From Bacilli bacterium (lineage in GTDB: Bacteria > Bacillota_I > Bacilli_A > RF39 > UBA660): DNA of 12,997 nt. This document shows, in pieces, positions 6,656 through 12,997 of the stretch (the first letter of the stretch is position 1; each line of letters opens with the position of its first letter). The DNA lies in contig CAAERO010000018.1 in the NCBI GenBank assembly GCA_900758495.1, positions 1 to 12,997 on the forward strand. Reading direction: 5' to 3'. The position numbers were made by a program, and so were the translations under genes. A model generated the notes under the pieces. That model saw only the letters and a list, made by a program, of their open reading frames with translations. It was not told the DNA's origin and ran no database searches.

Positions 6656-8290
6656 CTACTTCTTAGCCGAATGAGTAGCTGCCTTCTGATTTTGATCAAC
6701 TGTATTAAGATATAAATTAATTCTATCAAACCATTGTGTTTCAGAAACTACTCTTAAATGTTCTAATTCTTCATCATTTACTATTCCGTCATAATGGCAT
6801 TCTTTTGCCAAAAGTGAAACATTCTTCAAAGCATCATATTTACATTTTAATCTTTCATTTTTACCTTTATCAATGAAATAACCAAAATTACCACCTTGTT
6901 CTTTAAAAACATATCCAGAACGACTTTTTTTAGTTATCTCACGATTATAAATATTCACTAGTTCCCGCGCAGAAGTCGCCGTTGGTTCTTTTCCTTGCTC
7001 CATATCAGATAAAATTTGTTTCACTCTACTGGCATTTTGAAATATGGTATTTCCTCCAACCTTATTAACAAAATTATAAAGTGTCTGAACATTTTTATAA
7101 GAACATAAACCATCTTTTATATCAATATTTAAATTAAAAATTTCTTTATTAGATGGATTTGGTATACAATTGACATTGATTGAATCATTATCCTGTAAAA
7201 GATTTCTACCCATTCTATTTCCACAATATTCAGAACTAATGCTACTTCCTGATAAAAACACAACTTCTTTTCTTAAAGTTTCATTACCAGAAACAGCATA
7301 AATCATTTGTGCTAGTTCTATCATTTCTTGAATATTTAATTGCTCTCCATCATTAGTAAAAGCAATCCTAGAGCATTGGAATTCATTATAATGATATCCA
7401 TTAATAACATCATTTAGAGAAACAGATTCGTTGTTTTTTATAATACCATATACCTCCATAAATTGACGCATAAAATTCAAATCTTTTGTCTTATACTTTT
7501 TATGTTTCTCTTTAGTAAATGGAACTCTTATTTTAGGTAAGCGATAACTTGGCTTACCACAACTATCAGATAATATACTCATTAAGCTCATACCATTAGC
7601 AAAGCTAAATCTAGTGTTCTCATTAATATCAATTGCCATTAACTGCTCTTTAGAAAGTTTTAATATCAATTGAGGATAGCCTTTGGCACTTTTTTCAAGA
7701 TTAATTCCCCTTGGATTATTGTTTTTTACATATTCAAATAGTTCATTTACAGAATATATAATTTCACAACTACCATCTTTTTGTAAAGAAATAAAGCTAT
7801 TATCTCTTGATAAGTATCCCATCATACTAGAAGCCTTAGTATCATCTTGTCTACTTATCCCACTACTTCTCATAAAAGAATCATAGCTTCGTTCATTGTG
7901 ATCATAAACTTTAATACCACAGGCAGCTTCATTGCTTATATTTTCCGTATCAATTTCAAAATGAGAAAACTCATCTTGTTTGGTATCTACGTTTTTCTTT
8001 TTTTCTTGATTATTTGTTGGAATGTTTTCTACATTTTCTTCCTTTATACTAGCAGTTTCTCTAGGTTCATCAAAAATAGTTGTAACTGGAATGGACTCTT
8101 GTTTAATTTCTTCTTGTTCTTTTTCTTCAGAAACTGCCTTCGTTTCACTATTAGCAACTACCTCTTTCTTGTCTTCACCATATTGTAGATTGTACTCATT
8201 ATCTATAATTGCTGCTAATCTTTTTTCATAATTTTCATCACTTGAAGCTTTTACTAGTAATTGTGCTATCTTCTTTGTTAAATCGTCCAT
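6656..8290 (-). CDS. Unrecognised cytoplasmic protein, 544 aa, possible inserted cargo gene
   Basis: I do not recognise the family. The start ATG at 8290 follows GAGGTG by five bases, and a good promoter lies just upstream (8308-8336). There is no signal peptide or membrane helix. Residues 1-35 look like a short helical module (KKIAQLLVKASSDENYEKRL). Residues 38-118 are a Glu/Lys-rich, low-complexity linker, and about 120-530 is a globular region with eight or more cysteines (including C124, C175, C244, C306, C356, C375, C396, C483 and C498) not arranged as obvious zinc ligands. Features include GYPQLILKLSKEQLMAID (204-221), which could bind a partner, and a C-terminal helical stretch (484-530). 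The gene with its promoter fills almost the whole interval between two direct repeats of the valS 3' end, suggesting it arrived as a single-gene insertion. Regulatory, toxin-like, defence or structural roles are all open; no catalytic motif stands out. Confidence 0.8.
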   Translation of the reverse strand: MDDLTKKIAQLLVKASSDENYEKRLAAIIDNEYNLQYGEDKKEVVANSETKAVSEEKEQEEIKQESIPVTTIFDEPRETASIKEENVENIPTNNQEKKKNVDTKQDEFSHFEIDTENISNEAACGIKVYDHNERSYDSFMRSSGISRQDDTKASSMMGYLSRDNSFISLQKDGSCEIIYSVNELFEYVKNNNPRGINLEKSAKGYPQLILKLSKEQLMAIDINENTRFSFANGMSLMSILSDSCGKPSYRLPKIRVPFTKEKHKKYKTKDLNFMRQFMEVYGIIKNNESVSLNDVINGYHYNEFQCSRIAFTNDGEQLNIQEMIELAQMIYAVSGNETLRKEVVFLSGSSISSEYCGNRMGRNLLQDNDSINVNCIPNPSNKEIFNLNIDIKDGLCSYKNVQTLYNFVNKVGGNTIFQNASRVKQILSDMEQGKEPTATSARELVNIYNREITKKSRSGYVFKEQGGNFGYFIDKGKNERLKCKYDALKNVSLLAKECHYDGIVNDEELEHLRVVSETQWFDRINLYLNTVDQNQKAATHSAKK

Positions 8291-8307
8291 TTTTACACCT
8301 CACTTAG

Positions 8308-8336
8308 ATTATTACATCTAAAATGGTAATTGTCAA
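8308..8336 (-). promoter_or_regulatory. Promoter of the 544-aa gene
   Basis: Minus strand: consensus -35 TTGACA (8336-8331), then AATAAT (8313-8308, spacer 17) or TAATAA (8314-8309, spacer 16). It starts just after the valS terminator and precedes the GAGGTG ribosome site, so the gene is transcribed independently of valS. Confidence 0.7.
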
Positions 8337-8343
8337 ACAAAAG

Positions 8344-8386
8344 TTTCAAAAGAAAAAGAGGTTATCCTCTATTTCTCTAATAATGC
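8344..8386. repeat. Proximal copy of the valS 3'-end direct repeat
   Basis: It covers the last valS codons, its TAG stop (8371-8369) and terminator, and is 42/43 identical to 6610-6652. The distance between the copies is 1734 bp. In site-specific insertions into gene 3' ends, one repeat completes the gene and the other marks the far end of the inserted segment; this arrangement fits that pattern, but no integrase is present. Confidence 0.85.
8347..8371 (-). terminator. valS terminator overlapping its stop codon
   Basis: Minus strand AGAGG-ATAA-CCTCT followed by TTTTTCTTTT. The TAG stop of valS forms part of the 5' stem arm. The stem is only five GC-containing pairs, extended by flanking A-T pairs. 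Confidence 0.75.
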
Positions 8387-10897
8387 TAACTTTTCTTTTT
8401 CTTCTTTTAGTTTTTCTCTATCCATGTCAACAATATTTTTAGGAGCTTTTGCTACATAGTTTTCATTAGCAAGTAACTTTTCACGTCTTGCAATAGAAGT
8501 TTTTAAAGCAGCAATCTGTGTTTCTTTTAATACTTTATCAGCTTCTGTTTCCATCTTTTCAAAGAAGATAGTTGCTTTTACTCTTTTAGAGAATACATTA
8601 TATGATTTAATACCAAGTGGTTCTTTAACTAAGTTTTCATCAAGCTTTAACATCTTGACTATTAAATCATTATCATCAGTAGTATCAAACATAACTTTCA
8701 TATCTTTAGTTATATTATTTTCTGCTTTAACATTTCTAAAACTTCTAATGAATTCTATCTCATCATCAACTACTTCTTCTTCTAATTCAAAAATATATTT
8801 CTTACTATACTTAGGATAGTTACTAATCATGATAGATTCTTCTTCTTTAATTGGTAACATTTGATAAATTTCTTCTGTTACATAAGGCATAAATGGATGA
8901 AGTAGTTTTAAAATATTAGTTAAGATATAACATAGTGTTGATTTAGTAGCATCATCATCTAAACTATATTTAGCCATTTCAATATAACTATCACAGAAAG
9001 ATGTCCAGACAAAGTCATAAATAACACTTGATGCATTATTAAACTGATATTTATCCATAAACTTCTTAGTAGTATGAAGCATTTTTTCAAACTTAGTTAA
9101 AATCCATTTATCTTCTGGTTTTAAATTATCAAGTCTAATACTAGTTAAATCACTAATATTAGTTAAAACAAATCTTGAGGCATTCCAAATCTTATTAATA
9201 TAGTTCCAAGTAGCTTTAATCTTATCTTCATCAAAACGCATATCAGTACCAGCTGATACATCTGTTGCTAGATAGTATCTTAATGAGTCTGCTCCATACT
9301 TTTCAATCATATCAAATGGATCTATTCCATTGCCTAAACTCTTACTGAATTTTCTTCCTTGTTTATCACGAATTAAGCCATGAATTAAACAGTCTTCAAA
9401 TGGTCTTTGACCAAGTAATTCTTCTCCTTGAAAGGTCATTCTATTAACCCAGAAAGGTATGATATCATATCCTGTTACTAAACAGTTGTTAGGATAATAT
9501 CTCTTTAATAGTTCTGTATCTTCTGGCCAACCAAGAGTAGCAAAAGGCCATAGTGCACTAGAAAACCAAGTATCTAGGACATCTTCATCTTGAACCCATC
9601 CTTCTTCTTTTGGAGGATTAACACCAACATAAACTTCATCATCTTTATACCAAGCAGGTATTCTATGACCCCACCATAACTGACGAGAAATACACCAGTC
9701 ATAAGTAATTTCCATCCAGTGGTTCATCGTTTTTTCATATCTTGCTGGTACAAAATGAACTTTTGTTTTACTATCTTTTTGATTAGCAAGAACTTGGTCA
9801 GCTAAACCTCTCATCTTAACAAACCATTGTTTCTTAACCATTGGTTCAATAATAGCATTAGTTCTTTCACTATGTCCTACTTCGTGAGTTATTGGTTCAA
9901 CTTTTAATAATAAGTCACTATTTTCTAACTCTTCTATTACTTTCTTACGTGCTTCTTCTCTTGAAAGTCCAACATAATCACTACCACAATTTTCATTCAT
10001 TGTAGCATCATCATTCATAATAACTAGCTTAGTAAGATTATGTCTTAATCCAACTTCATAGTCGTTAGGATCATGGGCAGGTGTTATTTTAACAGCACCA
10101 GTTCCTTTTTCCATATCAGCATGAGGATCAGTTATTACTGGTATTTTTCTTCCTAGTATAGGTAATATTACATTCTTACCAACAGAATCCTTATATCTTT
10201 CATCTTTTTCATTAACAGCTACTGCCATATCACCAAATAAAGTCTCTGGTCTAGTAGTTGCTACATCTATATATTTATCACTATCTTCTAATTTATACTT
10301 CAAGTGATAAAAAGCTCCTTTTTCTTCTTTATAGATAACTTCTTCATTTGATAAAGCTGTTTTTGCGACAGGGTCCCAGTTAATAATCTTCTCACCACGA
10401 TAGATTAATCCTTTATTATAATAATCTACAAAGACTTTCTTAACAGCATCACTAAGTCCTTTATCTAGGGTAAATCTTTCTTTAGAATAATCTAAGGAAA
10501 TACCAAGTTTTGCCCATTGACTTCTAATAATTGAGGCATGCTCATCTGTCCATTTAAAGCATTCTTCTAAGAACTTATCACGTCCTACTTCATATTTATT
10601 TTGACCATTTTCTTTTAGTCTTGCTACTACTTTAGCTTCTGTTGCAATAGCAGCATGATCCATTCCTGGAAGCCATAAACAATCATACCCTTCCATTCTT
10701 TTATATCTAATAATTATATCTTGAAGTGTTACATTCCAAGCATGTCCTAGATGAAGCTTTCCTGTAACATTAGGAGGGGGAAGTACAATACAGTATGGTT
10801 TTTTAGACATATCTCCACTTTCAAAATAACCTTTCTCCATCCAGTAATTATACTTTTCTTTTTCTACTTCACTATGATTATATTTCTTATCTAACAT
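8369..10897 (-). CDS. valS: Valyl-tRNA synthetase, 842 aa
   Basis: This class I aminoacyl-tRNA synthetase attaches valine to tRNA-Val in the cytoplasm and removes wrongly attached threonine. The Rossmann-fold signature is PPPNVTGKLHLGHAWN (40-55, HIGH-type HLGH 49-52), and the second catalytic loop is GRKFSKSLGNGIDP (514-527), with F in place of the commoner M of KMSKS. The CP1 editing domain (about 190-345) has TTRPETLFGD (214-223) and GTGAVKITPAHDPNDYEVG (265-283). Trp-rich Val-specific blocks (WCISRQLWWGHRIPAW, 401-416; DTWFSSALWPF, 442-452) follow. The anticodon-binding helical domain lies at about 600-740 with HPFMPYVTEEIY, and a charged C-terminal coiled coil at about 770-842 is typical of bacterial ValRS. 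Length is close to the usual ~880. The ATG is eight bases after AAAGGA. Expression is controlled by a T-box leader (10912-11136). It ends in a terminator that overlaps the stop. Confidence 0.98.
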   Translation of the reverse strand: MLDKKYNHSEVEKEKYNYWMEKGYFESGDMSKKPYCIVLPPPNVTGKLHLGHAWNVTLQDIIIRYKRMEGYDCLWLPGMDHAAIATEAKVVARLKENGQNKYEVGRDKFLEECFKWTDEHASIIRSQWAKLGISLDYSKERFTLDKGLSDAVKKVFVDYYNKGLIYRGEKIINWDPVAKTALSNEEVIYKEEKGAFYHLKYKLEDSDKYIDVATTRPETLFGDMAVAVNEKDERYKDSVGKNVILPILGRKIPVITDPHADMEKGTGAVKITPAHDPNDYEVGLRHNLTKLVIMNDDATMNENCGSDYVGLSREEARKKVIEELENSDLLLKVEPITHEVGHSERTNAIIEPMVKKQWFVKMRGLADQVLANQKDSKTKVHFVPARYEKTMNHWMEITYDWCISRQLWWGHRIPAWYKDDEVYVGVNPPKEEGWVQDEDVLDTWFSSALWPFATLGWPEDTELLKRYYPNNCLVTGYDIIPFWVNRMTFQGEELLGQRPFEDCLIHGLIRDKQGRKFSKSLGNGIDPFDMIEKYGADSLRYYLATDVSAGTDMRFDEDKIKATWNYINKIWNASRFVLTNISDLTSIRLDNLKPEDKWILTKFEKMLHTTKKFMDKYQFNNASSVIYDFVWTSFCDSYIEMAKYSLDDDATKSTLCYILTNILKLLHPFMPYVTEEIYQMLPIKEEESIMISNYPKYSKKYIFELEEEVVDDEIEFIRSFRNVKAENNITKDMKVMFDTTDDNDLIVKMLKLDENLVKEPLGIKSYNVFSKRVKATIFFEKMETEADKVLKETQIAALKTSIARREKLLANENYVAKAPKNIVDMDREKLKEEKEKLALLEK

Positions 10898-10911
10898 TTA
10901 AATCATCCTTT

Positions 10912-11136
10912 CTAAAAATAAAAACCTCTCTATCCAAAGGACGAGAAGTTCGTGGTACCACCTTAATTCGTATGAAAACATACCTTATCTTTTTAACGGA
11001 ATTACCGAGACTTCTTACTATTAGTTCAGAAATCCTACTCTTATTGCTACCTTCCATATCTTTTATTGTTAAGTTTCACCTACCCTTAACTCTCTATAAA
11101 TAAAATAATATGTACTCCTCACCAGTCAATGTATTT
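10912..11136 (-). ncRNA. T-box riboswitch leader of valS
   Basis: This is a tRNA-Val-sensing leader. On the minus strand, in order, come the stem I start with GAGGAGTACA (AGTA of the S-turn) and a stem I apical hairpin GTTAAG-GGTAGGTGAAA-CTTAAC. Next is GAAGGTAGC, in which GTA (11050-11048) is the candidate valine specifier codon pairing with anticodon UAC. The T-box AAGGTGGTACCACG (10964-10951) follows, able to pair with the uncharged tRNA 3' end. A terminator follows (10914-10950). Uncharged tRNA-Val would stabilise the antiterminator and switch valS on. The specifier is assigned by position, not by full folding. Confidence 0.95.
10914..10950 (-). terminator. Conditional terminator of the valS T-box
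   Basis: Minus strand: AACTTCTCGTCC, loop TTT, GGATAGAGAGGTT, then TTTATTTTT. Pairing uses a few G-U pairs and one bulged A. It is mutually exclusive with the antiterminator formed by the T-box sequence just upstream. Confidence 0.85.
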
Positions 11137-11142
11137 ATATGT

Positions 11143-11171
11143 ATTATAGTATACTGCTTTTGAAATAGCAA
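11143..11171 (-). promoter_or_regulatory. Promoter of the valS T-box transcript
   Basis: Minus strand: -35 TTGCTA (11171-11166), a 17-base spacer, -10 TATAAT (11148-11143). It starts only four bases past the yneF stop and gives a leader of roughly 240 nt before the valS ATG. With no terminator between, read-through from yneF is also possible. Confidence 0.7.
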
Positions 11172-11174
11172 GCA

Positions 11175-11384
11175 CTACATATACTTTTGCATTGATTTCA
11201 TCATTTGATTTACTTGTTTCTGACTAGGCTTTCTTCCCATTTGCATCATCAATGCTTTAATCATCTCTTCATTGATAGGTGGATTTTGTTCCATATATTT
11301 TTTGGTAAACTTTCTAGCAATAAAGAATCCAATAAATGCTCCGATAACGATTCCTATTAAAATCATCAATATATCGTGTAACAT
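11175..11384 (-). CDS. yneF: YneF-family (UPF0154) small membrane protein, 69 aa
   Basis: One N-terminal membrane helix (about 4-23, ILMILIGIVIGAFIGFFIAR) is followed by the conserved family tail NPPINEEMIKALMMQMGRKP (34-53), then SQKQVNQMM. Length and motif order match the YneF/UPF0154 family found across low-GC Firmicutes and mollicutes; its function is unestablished, with the tail presumably cytoplasmic. The ATG at 11384 is eight bases after GAGGTG. A promoter (11404-11432) lies immediately upstream, giving a very short leader. The gene is followed directly by the valS promoter; the two do not share an obvious role. Confidence 0.92.
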   Translation of the reverse strand: MLHDILMILIGIVIGAFIGFFIARKFTKKYMEQNPPINEEMIKALMMQMGRKPSQKQVNQMMKSMQKYM

Positions 11385-11403
11385 ATTTCTTCACCTCGAG
11401 TTT

Positions 11404-11432
11404 ATTTTACTAAATATTTCCCATCTATACAA
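11404..11432 (-). promoter_or_regulatory. Putative yneF promoter
   Basis: Minus strand: TTGTAT (11432-11427), a 17-base spacer, TAAAAT (11409-11404). The GAGGTG ribosome site begins about 7 bases after the -10, which implies a leader of about 15-20 nt. Confidence 0.5.
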
Positions 11433-11692
11433 GTTATTTTTCTAATTTGAAACTATTATTTTTATATTTTTTATTATTATATTTCTAGAAAATGATAACT
11501 AATTCATTTGGGATATATTTAGTTTATACTGCTAGAAATTTTATCTAAACTTTCATTACTTCTTAGTATTAGCTGAGATATTTCTAACTGTTTATACTTT
11601 TCTTCTACTTTTTTTAGTATTATATCAAGCATTAAACCCATCACAGGTACAAAAATAAATACTACTCAATTACTAAATTCATCCATCAAAGT
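11433..11692 (-). pseudogene. Possible broken small membrane-protein ORF in a gene-free stretch
   Basis: From the ATG at 11686 the minus strand reads MDEFSN, then TGA (11668-11666), then on in frame. It continues VVFIFVPVMGLMLDIIL, a charged helix KKVEEKYKQLEIS and a polar end NESLDKISSSIN, to a TAA at 11521-11519. Read through the TGA, it would be a membrane helix plus amphipathic tail of about 55 aa. No clear ribosome site precedes it. It is either a nonsense-mutated small gene or chance. I see nothing else in 11433-11692. Confidence 0.3.
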
Positions 11693-11724
11693 AAAAAATT
11701 CAGGTTGAACATGTACCTGAATTT
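11693..11724 (-). terminator. Terminator after the left RPVINL-domain copy
   Basis: Minus strand: AAATTCAGGT, loop ACATGTTCA, ACCTGAATTT, then TTT. A perfect 10-bp stem stands about 45 bases after the TAG stop of the partial gene at 11770. Confidence 0.85.
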
Positions 11725-11769
11725 ATAATATCTCTGATTTTTTCAGAAATTTCATTTTTTATAAAGTGG

Positions 11770-12456
11770 CTAAATTCCAATTTCGAATGGCTTCATAGTC
11801 GTTCCATCACCATCAACTATCGGTGTATCTATTTTTAAATTTATTACTGGTCGAACATCGCAACGACTATCAACATAAAGCCAATGTCGTAAAGTTCCTA
11901 AATCTTGAACATACCAAACATAAGAATAAGATGCATTTGACTCAAAACGAGACGGAGATAGCGTCCAAAAATTTTCACCACTATATAGATAAAAATCACT
12001 ATTTGGTGTACTTGCTACTCCCCCTGCTAGTGCTACTTCATCTGCTGTAATTAGGGAAATTGGATAATCTAACTTAGCGCCTATATTTGATACTTTAAAT
12101 TTATCATTATCTTGAGTACATCTTAAACTAGGTATTTTATTTTCGTATAAACGGTTATATGCCCCATAACTAGTTGTAGGGCTTACTAGATAACCAGTTC
12201 CATCAGCTACACTTCGATCATTACAGAAAGTCTCATCTACTAAATATGTAGAATAATTTGACAAATTTTCTATATACCAGCTATCTAATTTATTTTTGAT
12301 AGTAGAATTTGTTGTATTTGTTACGGCATCAGCATAGCTATCACTGCTATAGGATATTGGTAGCACTCTCATAGTTTTATCATCTTTATATTCTGTAATT
12401 TTATAAACAACATTACAATTAGATTTATTTTGTACAACACCTGAGATTTTTAAAAT
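11770..12456 (-). pseudogene. Startless partial copy of an RPVINL-ending surface-protein domain
   Basis: The frame is open from a TAA at 12459-12457 to the TAG at 11770 (about 228 codons), but there is no ribosome site. Family similarity begins at once (KISGVVQNKSNCNVVYKITE), well before the internal ATG at 12372, so the 5' part is missing. The order of motifs is NTTNSTIKNKLDSWY, ETFCNDRSV, GAYNRLYENKIPSLRC, YPISLITADEVALAGGV, FWTLSPSRF and RPVINLK, then GDGTTMKPF near the end. This resembles the C-terminal FGE/C-type-lectin-like modules (DUF6273 type) of large secreted proteins in gut Firmicutes (from memory). It follows the terminator of a closely related gene on its right and has its own terminator on the left. 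It may be a dead duplicate or a silent donor cassette for recombination. Confidence 0.7.
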
Positions 12457-12464
12457 TTATCTTT

Positions 12465-12491
12465 CAAAAAAACTCCATATTGCTATGGAGT
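12465..12491 (-). terminator. Terminator of the right-hand RPVINL-domain gene
   Basis: Minus strand: ACTCCATA, loop GCAA, TATGGAGT, then TTTTTT. A strong perfect 8-bp stem lies about 165 bases after the stop at 12657. It blocks transcription into the startless copy that begins at 12456. Confidence 0.85.
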
Positions 12492-12656
12492 GCGTTGCTG
12501 TGCTATAAAACACAGTTTTTATTATGTAGTTGTACTGAATGTTACATCTGTCAAAAAAATTAAGTACAGGTCTTACTTTTACTATTATCAAAAGCAGTTA
12601 TTATAAGGCTTTTGAAAAAACTGTCCAGTTATAATACCACATTATACAAGACCTAA
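12492..12656. other. Gene-free 3' region with small hairpins
   Basis: No open frame is supported. Visible structure: CTGTG/CACAG around 12500-12518, CAAAAGC (12589-12595) with GCTTTTG (12608-12614), and an inverted AGGTCTT/AAGACCT pair near 12569 and 12650. Together they could fold the 3' untranslated part of the right-hand gene's mRNA before its terminator. Confidence 0.35.
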
Positions 12657-12997
12657 CTAAACGACATAGGGATTTAGTGACGTTCCATCTCCCTTAGTTA
12701 TCAGCGTATCTGTCTTTAGGTTGATAACTGGACGGGCCCCGAAGGAATCCGTGACGCTAGTCCAGTAAATCAGACCGCCCGAAGGAAGGACGCTCCAAAC
12801 GCGCGCAGTAGAACTGTAGGAATCGAAGCGAGACGGAGACAGTGTCCCGAAATATTGTCCATTATATATATAATAATTACTATTTGGCATATTGTATACT
12901 CCTCCTGCCATTGCTACTTCATCTGCTGTGATTAGTGATATTGGATAATCTAATTTTGCACTTGCATTTGATACTTTAAATTTATCACCATCTTGAG
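12657..12997 (-). CDS. RPVINL-domain surface protein, 3' end (partial at window edge)
   Basis: The frame stays open to the window edge, so the start lies outside; 112 residues are visible. The order is KFKVSNASAKLDYPISLITA, DEVAMAGGVYNMPNSNYYIY, NGQYFGTLSPSRFDS, a variable stretch, GARPVINLK and GDGTSLNPYVV-stop. It is closely related to the partial copy at 11770-12456. The upstream part (12850-12997) is AT-rich and nearly identical in DNA to that copy. From about 12850 to the stop, codons shift to GC-rich choices (about 57% GC over 12721-12840) with many differences between the copies. The domain resembles C-type-lectin/FGE-like modules of secreted proteins, and binding at the cell surface is inferred. 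A terminator follows at 12465-12491. Confidence 0.75.
   Translation of the reverse strand, partial: QDGDKFKVSNASAKLDYPISLITADEVAMAGGVYNMPNSNYYIYNGQYFGTLSPSRFDSYSSTARVWSVLPSGGLIYWTSVTDSFGARPVINLKTDTLITKGDGTSLNPYVV

Noticed and set aside
7683..8231. Several plus-strand ORFs opposite the 544-aa gene
   Set aside because: They are antisense shadows rich in Phe/Leu/Ser from reading Lys/Glu/Asn codons backwards, and have no initiation signals.
11823..12050. 75-codon plus-strand ORF
   Set aside because: It is antisense to the partial RPVINL-domain copy, whose frame is clearly conserved with its relative.
11770..12997. Diversity-generating retroelement variable regions
   Set aside because: The domain class and the variable stretch before RPVINL fit, and many variable codons in the left copy are NNT. 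But the two copies also differ at synonymous third positions and non-adenine sites, and no template repeat or reverse transcriptase is in the window. A search of the whole genome for these would settle it.

Overview
The window reads as a very AT-rich, low-GC Firmicute chromosome. It carries a T-box-controlled valyl-tRNA synthetase, a YneF-family membrane peptide, AGGAG/AGGTG-type ribosome binding sites and rho-independent terminators. Together with pilin-like and RPVINL-ending surface-protein genes, this suggests an uncultured gut Bacilli/Erysipelotrichia-type lineage. That placement is my inference; there is no rRNA or marker set here to prove it. Every gene I can support is on the minus strand, so transcription runs from high to low coordinates. 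Trp is encoded by TGG in the long genes, and every gene stop I read is TAA or TAG.

Right to left. (1) 12997-11770 holds two related copies of the 3' part of a surface-protein domain ending in RPVINL. The right copy (12657-12997) continues past the window edge and has a strikingly GC-rich 3' portion. The left copy (11770-12456) has no 5' end or start and lies behind a terminator, so it is a pseudogene or silent cassette. (2) 11693-11400 is mostly non-coding, with a terminator and a possible broken small membrane-protein ORF. (3) yneF-like gene. (4) A valS transcription unit: promoter, T-box leader (candidate specifier GUA, terminator/antiterminator), then valS. (5) An unrecognised 544-aa gene with its own promoter, bracketed by a 43-bp direct repeat of the valS 3' end plus terminator, as if one gene had been inserted behind valS. 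(6) A badly decayed IS30-type transposase (5750-6519) beside about 300 bp of hairpins and repeats that look like mobile-element ends. (7) A 1380-aa MMPL/RND transporter whose second external loop is enlarged to about 860 residues by roughly nine repeats of about 80 aa. (8) A two-gene operon encoding a membrane-anchored, probably beta-rich external protein and a 59-aa pilin-like peptide, closed by a terminator overlapping the last codons. (9) At the left edge, a second copy of the operon's ribosome-binding/start region leads into a 10-base G tract and an 18-codon dead-end reading frame.

Housekeeping functions (valS, yneF) alternate with envelope/surface functions (transporter, anchored protein, pilin-like peptide, RPVINL-domain proteins) and mobile-element debris. 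The most notable items are the valS-3'-end repeats flanking a single cargo gene, the startless partial copy plus mosaic GC-rich patch of the surface-protein family, and the repeat-expanded RND loop.
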